From NCBI RefSeq assembly GCF_009834765.1, contig NZ_WVHP01000017.1, forward strand, positions 1 to 47,334: DNA of 47,334 bases. Reading direction: 5' to 3'. The translations under genes and the position numbers were made by a program. Numbering within the stretch: the stretch's first letter is position 1; each line of letters opens with the position of its first letter. Source of the DNA: Saccharibacter sp. EH611. Lineage in GTDB: Bacteria > Pseudomonadota > Alphaproteobacteria > Acetobacterales > Acetobacteraceae. Positions 28,978-36,031 of the stretch are shown piece by piece. Below the pieces are notes generated by a model. It did not search any database, had not been told where the DNA came from, and was given only the letters and a program-made list of their open reading frames with translations.

Positions 28978-29475
28978 ATGGCCCTCATTAAGATTAGTGG
29001 AAACACAGACCGCATTTCTGCTGCCCTTTCTCGACTAGAGAAGCTCGGAAGAGAGCCGAATGCGCTTTTGTCGGATATCGGGCTTAAGATGGTTGACCGA
29101 ACGAAAGAACGCATAGAAAGGGAAGTCTCTCCCGATGGCAGTCCTTTTGCGCCGCTTAATCCGCTTTATGCTTCGACAAAAAAAGGGCCAGGCATTCTTC
29201 GTGAAAGCGGATCTCTCCGCAGGACCATTTATAAGCAGATTGAGGGCAACCGCCTGATCTGGGGTTCAAACATGAATTACGCTGCTGTGCATCAATTTGG
29301 GGCGATTATTAAACCCAAGACACAGTCGGCGTTAGAGTTTAGTATTGGCGGACGGGTGTTTAAGCGCCAATCTGTGACCATTCCAGCGCGGCCTTATCTT
29401 GGCTTTAATGAGGCCGACCGGCAGGCGACGGTGGAGACGCTTCAGACATTTTTCCGACGTTGTCTGGCGGGCTAA
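28978..29475 (+). CDS. Virion morphogenesis protein (Mu gpG family)
   Basis: A 165-aa phage_tail_S/Mu gpG family protein: MALIKISGNTDRISAALSRL, PDGSPFAPLNPLYAS, ILRESGSLRRTIYKQ, YAAVHQFGA, and the terminal IPARPYLGFNEAD. In Mu, G acts in head-tail joining. Start after AGGATAACGTC. Normal length. Confidence 0.92.
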   Translation: MALIKISGNTDRISAALSRLEKLGREPNALLSDIGLKMVDRTKERIEREVSPDGSPFAPLNPLYASTKKGPGILRESGSLRRTIYKQIEGNRLIWGSNMNYAAVHQFGAIIKPKTQSALEFSIGGRVFKRQSVTIPARPYLGFNEADRQATVETLQTFFRRCLAG

Positions 29476-29501
29476 CGCTTTCGCGTTCCCCCTGTCTCAT
29501 T

Positions 29502-29530
29502 TTCAAACGCTCTTCAAACGATTTCAAACG
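29502..29530. repeat. Triple TTCAAACG direct repeat
   Basis: TTCAAACG at 29502, 29513 and 29523 in the gap between G and the protease gene. The same octamer occurs at 9890 and 21293, with TTCAAACA at 42425, all at operon borders and, at the three late borders, 23-136 bp before the late promoter element. Possible operator or terminator-related site. The rest of the gap (29531-29637) shows only a weak GCGG/CCGC hairpin. Confidence 0.5.
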
Positions 29531-29637
29531 GGGTTACGTGCGTTTTGGGACGATGTGTGGGTCATTATACCGCACGCCGCCTGTAAAGCGCTGTGCGGGC
29601 TTTTATGAGAACCGCCCCTTTTGCCTTCTTAAACAGG

Positions 29638-29665
29638 TTTCGGGGTATAGGGTGGAGTCCTGATA
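29638..29665 (+). promoter_or_regulatory. Late promoter element 2 (protease/head operon)
   Basis: TTTCGGGGTATAGG-GT-GGAGTCCTGATA, the second copy of the conserved element. It starts 59 bp before ATG 29697 of the protease gene, matching the 58-bp distances of the other two copies. TATAGG could serve as the -10. Confidence 0.8.
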
Positions 29666-29696
29666 ACGCGTGACACGCTCTGTCATGGTTGCCCTC

Positions 29697-30683
29697 ATGA
29701 GCGTGATGACAGACATGCCGTTCTCTTACGACGGCTCCACACCCCCTGATTGGGTTCATATCCTCCCCCACGGCGCCTTTCCCGTTTTGGGTGGGCGCAC
29801 ATCACTGCGTGCGTCTGACCTAAAGGCGGTGATTGAGGCGTCGTTGCAGCGCGGGAAGATTGTGCTGGATGAGAACCACAGCACAGACCTTGCGGCACCG
29901 CGTGGGAAGCCCTCACCAGCGATGGGGTGGATTGAGGCGATGGAGGCCCGGAGTGACGGCCTCTGGGGGCGTGTGGTGTGGACTAAGCGCGGGCGGGCCG
30001 CCATGGAAGACCACGCGTATCGCGCGCTCTCGCCCGTCTTGAGTAGCCTGAATGGTGAGGTAACGCAGATTTTACGCGTGTCGCTCACCAATACGCCTGA
30101 CCTCACGCTCACAACGCTCCATTCCCAAACAACCAACCATGAAGGATGTGCGATGACCTACTCACGCGCTGACCTCTGCGCACGCCTTGGCTTGAAAGCC
30201 GAGGCCGATGACGCAACGATTGCCCAGGCACTCGACCAAGCTCGTGGGAGTGTGTCATTGCACTCCCGCACCGCTGAGCTGGCGGGGCTGAAACCGGATG
30301 CTTCAGAAGACGCCATTCTGGCGAGCCTTCAAGCGCAACGCGAACAAATCACGCTGCATTCAACCGCCACGCAGAGTCTGCAAAGCCGCCTTGATGCGCT
30401 TGAGCAGGAAAATGGCCGTATCAAAGCCGAACGCTTTGTCAGCGAGGCGGGCCGGACCAAGCTCATCTCTGACGATCTGCGCGGCACGCTTATTACGCTT
30501 CATTCACAGAATGCGGAGCTGGCCCAAAGCATTGTGGCGGGCTTGCCTGACGCGCCAAGCGGGCAGCCGACGATGGGTGGCGCTGCGGGGGCTTCCCATG
30601 CCCGCGCGGACACCGGCATGGCCAAAGCAGAAGCCGCCCTTGGCTTAACCGAGGATGACCTCAAGCAAGGAGGGCTCCGCTAA
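29697..30683 (+). CDS. Mu I-like prohead protease/scaffold precursor
   Basis: A protein of about 328 aa. The N-terminal half is the Mu gpI-type protease (WVHILPHGAFPVLGGR; GKIVLDENHSTDLAAPRGKP with the Asn-His typical of the family; YRALSPVLSS). The C-terminal half is a helical scaffold with coiled coil around LDALEQENGRIKAE. Several starts are possible (GTG 29670, ATG 29685, 29697, 29706); 29697 is preferred because it keeps the promoter-to-start distance of the other late units. An internal start at 30153 makes the scaffold alone. Confidence 0.88.
   Translation: MSVMTDMPFSYDGSTPPDWVHILPHGAFPVLGGRTSLRASDLKAVIEASLQRGKIVLDENHSTDLAAPRGKPSPAMGWIEAMEARSDGLWGRVVWTKRGRAAMEDHAYRALSPVLSSLNGEVTQILRVSLTNTPDLTLTTLHSQTTNHEGCAMTYSRADLCARLGLKAEADDATIAQALDQARGSVSLHSRTAELAGLKPDASEDAILASLQAQREQITLHSTATQSLQSRLDALEQENGRIKAERFVSEAGRTKLISDDLRGTLITLHSQNAELAQSIVAGLPDAPSGQPTMGGAAGASHARADTGMAKAEAALGLTEDDLKQGGLR
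30153..30683 (+). CDS. Nested scaffold protein (Mu Z-like), in-frame internal start
   Basis: ATG 30153, in frame within the protease gene, is preceded by GAAGGATGTGCG, the best ribosome site in the region. The 176-aa product MTYSRADLCARLGLKAEADD onward is the helical scaffold only. Mu makes scaffold Z from an internal start in I in the same way. Expression level cannot be judged from sequence. Confidence 0.7.
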   Translation: MTYSRADLCARLGLKAEADDATIAQALDQARGSVSLHSRTAELAGLKPDASEDAILASLQAQREQITLHSTATQSLQSRLDALEQENGRIKAERFVSEAGRTKLISDDLRGTLITLHSQNAELAQSIVAGLPDAPSGQPTMGGAAGASHARADTGMAKAEAALGLTEDDLKQGGLR

Positions 30684-31195
30684 TGGCGCTTACGCAAGAT
30701 CGCGCGCTTTCTGAAAAGCTAGTGCCTCATGGGCCTGAATTTGGCCATCCCGTTGCTGAGGGCTTCCGCGTCTATCGTGGGTCGCTTGTTGCGGTGTGTG
30801 CGGACGGCACGATTGTGCCCGCTGGGGCGACGAACACGCCCTCTGCCCCTGTGGCGATTGTTGGGCTGGCACGGCAGTTCAAAGACAATTCTGCGGCGGG
30901 GTCGATGCTCAATGGCGACATGGTGGGCAGCCACCCGATCTGGGTCAAAAAAGGCTGCTACGCTTTGCCGTTTGACACAGCACCCACGTGGGCGAACCTC
31001 AATCAGACGGTCTATGCCGTTGATGATGAGACGGTGTCTTTAAACCAAAGCGCCCCTCCACCAAAAGCAGCTTCTGCTTCTACTGGCGATAATGAAACGG
31101 CCAGCACGCCCAGTGTGCCTGCTGCTTCAAGGCTGCCGGTCGGCACGCTCGTTGGGTTTGAGCCTGATGGCACGCCCTTTGTTCTGATTTCCTAA
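30683..31195 (+). CDS. Head decoration-like protein (DUF2190-like)
   Basis: A 170-aa beta-rich protein (VYRGSLVAVCADGTIVPAGA; SAPVAIVGLARQFKDNSAAG; VGTLVGFEPDGTPFVLIS) located between scaffold and major capsid, the usual place for a capsid decoration or stabilising protein. A Pro/Ala/Ser/Thr insert lies at about residues 122-150. The start overlaps the scaffold stop (TAATG). Family assignment is by context and beta pattern. Confidence 0.75.
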   Translation: MALTQDRALSEKLVPHGPEFGHPVAEGFRVYRGSLVAVCADGTIVPAGATNTPSAPVAIVGLARQFKDNSAAGSMLNGDMVGSHPIWVKKGCYALPFDTAPTWANLNQTVYAVDDETVSLNQSAPPPKAASASTGDNETASTPSVPAASRLPVGTLVGFEPDGTPFVLIS

Positions 31196-31210
31196 AAAAG
31201 AGAGAATATT

Positions 31211-32164
31211 ATGGATATCTCCATAGGGTCTATGAATGCGTTGACCGCGCGGTTGAGCTTAGCCTTCAATAAATATATTCCCACCGTCCCTACCCAGTAT
31301 GGGCGCTTTGCGATGACAGTTCCCTCCTCAGCGGGGGAGAATATTTACCCACGCATTGCGGAGCTGCCGGGGTTGCGGGAGTTTTTGGGGCAGCGTGTTG
31401 TTCATCGTATCTCCGCTCAGGAGCGTTTTACGATTGTCAACCGCACCTTTGAAGAGACACTCTCTGTCCGACGGGAAGATTTAGAAGACGACCAGTTTGG
31501 CTTTTTAACCCCTGCTATACAGCAGCTCGCCGCCGATGCAGGCACGCTCCCCGATAAGCTGGTTTTTGGTCTGCTTGAAGCAGGACACCGCACAAAAGGC
31601 ATGGATGGTCAGTATTATTTCGATGCCGACCATGAAGGGTATGGGCGCGATGGAAAACCTACGGGCTTTTCCAATCTTCTCCGTCCCGCTGCCACGGAGC
31701 GCACAACCCCGGCTTGGTATTTATTTAACAATAACAACCCGATGAAGCCGATGGTCTTCCAGACACGCAGGCCGTTCACGGTTACGGCACGCACGCAGCT
31801 TTCTGATGGGGTGGTGTTTCACCGCAATGAGTTTGAATGGGGCACAGATGGACGGTGTAATGCGGGCTATGGGCTGCATAATTTTGCGCTCCGCTCCACC
31901 GCGCCGCTGACGCCTGAAAATCTCGGCAAGGCGATTGCGATGATGGAGAACCAGTATCGCAAAGACGGCCAGCCTTATAATGCGCGGCCCAATATCCTCT
32001 TCGCCCCCACCTCTTTGGAAGGGGAAGCGCGCGCGCTGTTGGAGAAGGATTTCGTGCCGATGAAAACCCCAGACGGCACATGGGTGACTGGCTCCAACCC
32101 GTGGAGTGGCACGCTGGAACTCGTGGTGAGCCCTTACCTGAATGCTTTTGCGGTGACTGACTAA
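31211..32164 (+). CDS. Major capsid protein (Mu gpT-like)
   Basis: A 317-aa major head subunit: MDISIGSMNALTARLSLAFN opening, PTQYGRFAMTVPSSAGENIY then PRIAELPGLREF, IVNRTFEETLSVRREDLEDD, and the closing W-x-L region SNPWSGTLELVVSPYLNAF. Length and motifs match Mu T (305 aa). It forms the icosahedral shell. RBS AAAAAGAGAGAATATT. Confidence 0.95.
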   Translation: MDISIGSMNALTARLSLAFNKYIPTVPTQYGRFAMTVPSSAGENIYPRIAELPGLREFLGQRVVHRISAQERFTIVNRTFEETLSVRREDLEDDQFGFLTPAIQQLAADAGTLPDKLVFGLLEAGHRTKGMDGQYYFDADHEGYGRDGKPTGFSNLLRPAATERTTPAWYLFNNNNPMKPMVFQTRRPFTVTARTQLSDGVVFHRNEFEWGTDGRCNAGYGLHNFALRSTAPLTPENLGKAIAMMENQYRKDGQPYNARPNILFAPTSLEGEARALLEKDFVPMKTPDGTWVTGSNPWSGTLELVVSPYLNAFAVTD

Positions 32165-32469
32165 TGGCGACCAAGAAAAACGCGACAACAGCGGTGGACG
32201 TGGCACGCGATGAGGCTGTGACATCCGCCCCGGAACATGACCTTTCCTCTACCGAGGAGGCAAAGACGGTCACGGCGCATCTCTTGCTGGCCGACAGGAG
32301 GGTGCCGCTCAAGGCGGGGCAGCTTCTGATTATCTGTGCTTCTCCGGGCTTTCGGCGGGCGGGCATTGAGCATGAGCGCTCCAAGCTGTGGGAGAGACGC
32401 GCGTTCACCGCTGAGCAGATCGACCAGATGCGGCGTGAGCCTCTGCTGACGCTGATCGAGGTGGGCTGA
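32164..32469 (+). CDS. Mu gp35-like (HI1506-type) head-region protein
   Basis: 101 aa. The conserved C-terminal half LLIICASPGFRRAGIEHERS onward, with the EQIDQMRREPLLTLIEVG finish, matches the FluMu HI1506/gp35 family; the N-terminal half is variable and acidic. It sits between capsid and DUF1320 as in Mu. Function unknown. TAATG overlap with the capsid gene. Confidence 0.82.
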   Translation: MATKKNATTAVDVARDEAVTSAPEHDLSSTEEAKTVTAHLLLADRRVPLKAGQLLIICASPGFRRAGIEHERSKLWERRAFTAEQIDQMRREPLLTLIEVG

Positions 32470-32471
32470 CC

Positions 32472-32897
32472 ATGGCCTATGCGACGCTGGATGACCTGAT
32501 TGAGCGCTTTGGGCGCGGGGAAATTGCCAGCACCAACCCCGATCGGAACGTGCCGCGTGGCACGTTGGACGGCGAGCGTGTGACGCGCATCCTCACAGAC
32601 GTATCGTCCACGATGGATAGCTACCTTCAGCGTCGCTATGTCGTGCCGGTATCACCTATTCCGCCGGTGTTGGTGCGGGTCTGCTGCCAGCTTGCCCGCT
32701 TTGACTTGGCCCTTGGCACAGCCAACGTGCCGAGTGAACAAATCCGCTCAGGCCAGCAAGCGGCGATGGCGTGGTTACGTGATATCGGTGCCGGTAAGGC
32801 CACGTTGGATGCGGTGGCGGTCGTGGATAATAGCGAAAGCTGGTCGCGCTTTAAGGGGCGCACGTCCTTCCATGGTCGAGGAGGGTCGGTCTTATGA
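32472..32897 (+). CDS. DUF1320 protein (Mu gp36-like)
   Basis: A 141-aa DUF1320 member: MAYATLDDLIERFGRGEIAS, ILTDVSSTMDSYLQRRYVVP, PPVLVRVCCQLARFDLAL, ending SWSRFKGRTSFHGRGG. It is a head-completion/connector-type protein in Mu-like phages. Confidence 0.92.
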   Translation: MAYATLDDLIERFGRGEIASTNPDRNVPRGTLDGERVTRILTDVSSTMDSYLQRRYVVPVSPIPPVLVRVCCQLARFDLALGTANVPSEQIRSGQQAAMAWLRDIGAGKATLDAVAVVDNSESWSRFKGRTSFHGRGGSVL

Positions 32898-33481
32898 CAG
32901 AGGCTCTCACACCAGCAGGCTATCCGCGTGCGATCTTAAAAGGCGATGTGGTTGGGAAGGCTTTTGAGGGCGTGCAAGCACGGCTGAAAGCCTTGTTCTC
33001 CGACACGATCTTTTCCCACGCCATCCTACCCCCTCATGCTACGCGCCAGACATGGGACAAGATCATCCAAAGCGCTCCTTGTGTGGCCTTGGGCTTGGGC
33101 GGTTGGCGAGCCAGCAACAAGCCCGGTTACGGCTTTATGGGCGATCTGAGCTTTCCGCTGGCGATCCTGCTCACGCATAGCGATCCCAATGACCTTTATC
33201 TGGGCACGGGGGAGCTGCGCGATATTGGCGTTGCGGGAGTGATGGCCGCCATTGCGGGGGGCTTGCATGGCTGGGAGCTAGGCGATGTGGGGTCGTGCAA
33301 AGTCCACGCGATCACACTGCCCAACACAGAAGACTGGTTTGATGATCGCTCGGCCATCGTGGCCGTTGAACTCGTCTTTGAAAATGTGCGGCTCGACAAT
33401 GCCGAAGCCCTTGCTGAGCTTGAGGATTTTCTCAGCCAACGCACACAAATCACACCACAAAAGGAGAACGGCCATGAGTGA
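32894..33481 (+). CDS. Mu gp37-like (DUF1834) head-tail joining protein
   Basis: 195 aa in the gp37 position. It includes SFPLAILLTHSDPNDLYLGT and LPNTEDWFDDRSAIVAVELV, typical of DUF1834-type tail terminators. Coupled on both sides by short overlaps. Assigned from order and weak motif match. Confidence 0.75.
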   Translation: MTEALTPAGYPRAILKGDVVGKAFEGVQARLKALFSDTIFSHAILPPHATRQTWDKIIQSAPCVALGLGGWRASNKPGYGFMGDLSFPLAILLTHSDPNDLYLGTGELRDIGVAGVMAAIAGGLHGWELGDVGSCKVHAITLPNTEDWFDDRSAIVAVELVFENVRLDNAEALAELEDFLSQRTQITPQKENGHE

Positions 33482-33698
33482 CGATAGTGTCAACGTGCGC
33501 CCTGCTGCGGGCCGTCGGGTGATGAGCCCACGCGGCGCTGACGTGCCCGCCAAGGGCTTTGCCATTAATCCGCGCGACCCTTGGTGGGCACGGGCGCTGA
33601 GAAGCGGCGACATTGTGCCGATTAGCAACAGCGAACCGCCCTCTGATGCAACTCAAGCGGCACCCATCCTGCCCTCAAAGACTGAGGAGAAGAAATAA
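33474..33698 (+). CDS. DUF2635-like protein (Mu gp38-like), 74 aa
   Basis: ATG 33474 follows AAGGAGAACGGCC. MSDDSVNVRPAAGRRVMSPR, then DPWWARALRSGDIV, matches DUF2635 (VRPAxGxxVRxPxxxxxLpxxGxxVpxxxYWxRRLxdGDV). The tail is Pro/Ser/Lys-rich. TAATG overlap with the sheath gene. Function unknown but syntenic. Confidence 0.85.
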   Translation: MSDDSVNVRPAAGRRVMSPRGADVPAKGFAINPRDPWWARALRSGDIVPISNSEPPSDATQAAPILPSKTEEKK

Positions 33699-35173
33699 TG
33701 GATTTTGAACAAATCCCCGGTCAGCTGCATGTGCCCGGTTCTTATACCGAGATAAAAGACGTGCCTGCACCGGGTCGTCTGACGGGCATGCCCGTGCGGC
33801 CACTCATTGTGGGGCCAACCGCGAAGAAAGAGCTGGCAGGCCAGCTGTTCCGCAACGTCTCCCCAGGGCATGTTGAGGGCCTGTTTGGTGCAGGGTCCGT
33901 CATCGCGCAGGCCGTGCGGACCTTTAGTGCTGAGCAGCCCATGTTGAGCGTCGATGTGGTGACAGTCACCACCCCCGATGGTGCGAAACCTGCGACCGGC
34001 ACGCTGGCTTTTTCAGGTGCTCCACAACGGGCTGGAACGGCAGCCATCCTTGTGGGTGGGCAGCGGGTTAGCTGGCCTGTGGCCACTAACGACACGCCGC
34101 AAAATATCGCAGCGCAGTTGCTGACAGCGATCAATGCCAGCACGCTTACACAAAATACAGGCGTAACCGCCGCCCTTGGTAAGGACGGCACGTCTGTCGT
34201 CTTTACCGCTGGTGAAGGCGGCGCGGTCACCAATGATATCGACCTCCGCCTCTCTTCCGCCCTGAGTGACCAAGTGCCGGGCATGGTCGTGACTGTTACG
34301 CCGATGAGCGAAGGCACAGGCACACCCGACGTTACGCCTGCGGTGATGGCGTTGGGTGAGATTTGGTACACGGACGTTGTCCTCCTAGTGAATGACCAAG
34401 CGGCTGTCAGTGCGTTCGTCCAAGAAGCTAAACGTCGTGGCAATGCGATGGTGGCTAAGGATATGCGGGTCTGTGTGGGGCTGCGAGCCTCTATGGGCCA
34501 AGCGCTCGCCTTCCAGCAGAACTTTGGAACATCGGAAGAGCTTGTGCTCTTTGCTTGGGAAAATCCGCGTGCGTCGTCTTGGCAGATGGCGGCCTCGTTG
34601 GGAGCAGTGATGGCCCAAAGCCTCAACACAGACCCCGCCCGACAGCTGCGCGGTTTACCGCTGACGACCCTAACGGGGTTGGGGCCTGAGCATGGCGATG
34701 ATTTCACCTTTAACCAGCGCAACCTGATGCTCGGCACAGGCTGCACAACCGTAACAGTAAGCGAAGATGGCACGATTGCACTGGAGCGTGTGGTCACCAC
34801 CCGCGTGACGATGCCGGAGACAGGCACGGCATCGGGTGTGTGGGATGTGATGATCCCCGCTATTGGGGCACGCGTCCGCTTTGAGTGGAACAGTTTTGCC
34901 GAAGCCAACTATGCCCGCGCCAAACTGGCCGATGATGGCAGCCCGCTGGCCAATGTTGACGGTGTGGTCACGCCCAAAACGCTCAAAGCCTCATGGATCG
35001 GCCAATGTAAGCTCTATGAGCAGCAAGGCTGGATTGATGATGTGGCCACCACAGGGCCACAGGCGGTGTTTGAGCGGGACGCAACAGACCGGAACCGTGT
35101 GAACAGCTCGCTGCCCATCTTGCCGATGGGCTCGCTTATGGTCTTGGCCAATATTCTGACATTGGAGGTCTAA
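33698..35173 (+). CDS. Contractile tail sheath protein (Mu gpL-like)
   Basis: 491 aa; Mu L is 495. The start FEQIPGQLHVPGSYTEIKDV and the late conserved domain (AKLADDGSPLANVDGVVTPK, SLPILPMGSLMVLANILTLE) match Mu-like sheaths. An inserted beta-rich outer domain lies at about residues 90-210. It polymerises around the tube and contracts on infection, making this a myovirus. Confidence 0.95.
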   Translation: MDFEQIPGQLHVPGSYTEIKDVPAPGRLTGMPVRPLIVGPTAKKELAGQLFRNVSPGHVEGLFGAGSVIAQAVRTFSAEQPMLSVDVVTVTTPDGAKPATGTLAFSGAPQRAGTAAILVGGQRVSWPVATNDTPQNIAAQLLTAINASTLTQNTGVTAALGKDGTSVVFTAGEGGAVTNDIDLRLSSALSDQVPGMVVTVTPMSEGTGTPDVTPAVMALGEIWYTDVVLLVNDQAAVSAFVQEAKRRGNAMVAKDMRVCVGLRASMGQALAFQQNFGTSEELVLFAWENPRASSWQMAASLGAVMAQSLNTDPARQLRGLPLTTLTGLGPEHGDDFTFNQRNLMLGTGCTTVTVSEDGTIALERVVTTRVTMPETGTASGVWDVMIPAIGARVRFEWNSFAEANYARAKLADDGSPLANVDGVVTPKTLKASWIGQCKLYEQQGWIDDVATTGPQAVFERDATDRNRVNSSLPILPMGSLMVLANILTLEV

Positions 35174-35177
35174 GCTG

Positions 35178-35531
35178 ATGGCGCAGACATTAGGACTGAT
35201 CCGCCTTTTCTGGCGGGGCAAACAGTATGACGTGCAAAAGGGCGTGAAGTTTCGCACAGCGGGACTAAAAAACGAGAGTGTGAACGCCAATTTCCGCGCT
35301 TTGCGGAGCACGCAATATCAGGTGGGTGACGTCAAAGCCACGATTGTCCCCACGAAAGACACCAGCCCCTCGGACTTTGCTCCAGCGCTTGGTGAAGGCG
35401 AACTGCAACTGCAAGCCGATACCGGGAAAACATGGGTCATGGCGGACGCCTACGTCATGGAACAGCCCGAATGGAGTGACGACGGCAAGGTCAGCGTCAC
35501 ATGGAATTTCAATACCGTTCAGGAGTTTTAA
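35178..35531 (+). CDS. Tail tube protein (Mu gpM-like)
   Basis: 117 aa, identical in length to the Mu M class. MAQTLGLIRLFWRGKQYDVQ and GKTWVMADAYVMEQPEWSDD, then VSVTWNF, match the Mu-like tail tube family. It forms the inner tube. Located directly after the sheath. Confidence 0.93.
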   Translation: MAQTLGLIRLFWRGKQYDVQKGVKFRTAGLKNESVNANFRALRSTQYQVGDVKATIVPTKDTSPSDFAPALGEGELQLQADTGKTWVMADAYVMEQPEWSDDGKVSVTWNFNTVQEF

Positions 35532-35534
35532 GCG

Positions 35535-35879
35535 ATGAACGACATGACACTCAATACCCTCCCCCAAGGTGCAGAACGGCGTGATGATGGGGCCGTGCGC
35601 TATACGTTCTCCGAACCAGCCACGCTCCCTTCCACCAATGGTGGGGAGGACCGCGTTCTTACTGAACTGGTCATTCGCAAGCCCTTATCTGGTGACCTCA
35701 TTGATGCGGGGACGGACGATAATAAGGCCCTGTTTAGCTTTAACCTCCTCTGTGCGCTCTCGGGGCAAACGGACGCCATTGGCAAGAGCCTGATGCGGCG
35801 ATTGGCCCCCCGTGATTACTTGGCGTGCCAGAGCGTGGTGGCGGCTTTTTTCAACAATGGCCAGACGACTGGCCTGTAA
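35535..35879 (+). CDS. Tail assembly chaperone, short form (Mu gp41-like)
   Basis: 114 aa ending at TAA 35877-35879. ALTQ/KPLSGDLIDAGTDDNKALFSFN then LCALSGQTDAIGKSLMRRLA and DYLACQSVVAAFF match Mu gp41-type chaperones (P2 E equivalents). It is the zero-frame product; a -1 frameshift near codon 106 yields the longer form. Confidence 0.92.
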   Translation: MNDMTLNTLPQGAERRDDGAVRYTFSEPATLPSTNGGEDRVLTELVIRKPLSGDLIDAGTDDNKALFSFNLLCALSGQTDAIGKSLMRRLAPRDYLACQSVVAAFFNNGQTTGL

Positions 35880-36013
35880 GGCTGGCCGCACTGGCCAATA
35901 CGCTTGGCTTTGGGCGCGATGATCTGCGCGCCCTGACCCTCAATGAGCTTTACTTTTGGACGGCAGCCCAAGCCGATTACGGGGCTGCTGTGGTGAGCCA
36001 GAGTGAGGACTAA
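35535..36013 (+). CDS. Tail assembly chaperone, -1 frameshift product (gp41-gp42-like)
   Basis: After TTT TTC at 35847-35852 the -1 frame reads QQWPDDWPVRLAALANTLGF then GRDDLRALTLNELYFWTAAQ and stops at TAA 36011-36013. This gives about 159 aa in total. The extension has the T-protein pattern (W..Y. E) seen in frameshifted chaperones that wrap the tape measure. The second frame has no plausible start of its own. The product is inferred; the signal is listed separately. Confidence 0.85.
35846..35874 (+). other. Programmed -1 ribosomal frameshift signal
   Basis: Slippery heptamer T TTT TTC (35846-35852) in the correct phase, a 6-nt spacer, then a perfect hairpin GGCCAG-acga-CTGGCC (35859-35874). 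This is the canonical layout X XXY YYZ plus stem-loop at the junction of the two chaperone frames. Confidence 0.92.
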
Positions 36014-36031
36014 CCCCACAAGGAGGCGCTT

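Noticed and set aside
33742-34908. Minus-strand open frame of 388 codons inside the sheath gene
   Set aside because: The sense strand is an unmistakable tail sheath; the antisense product is Ser/Thr/Val-rich without protein-like patterning and has no ribosome site. A GC-driven shadow.
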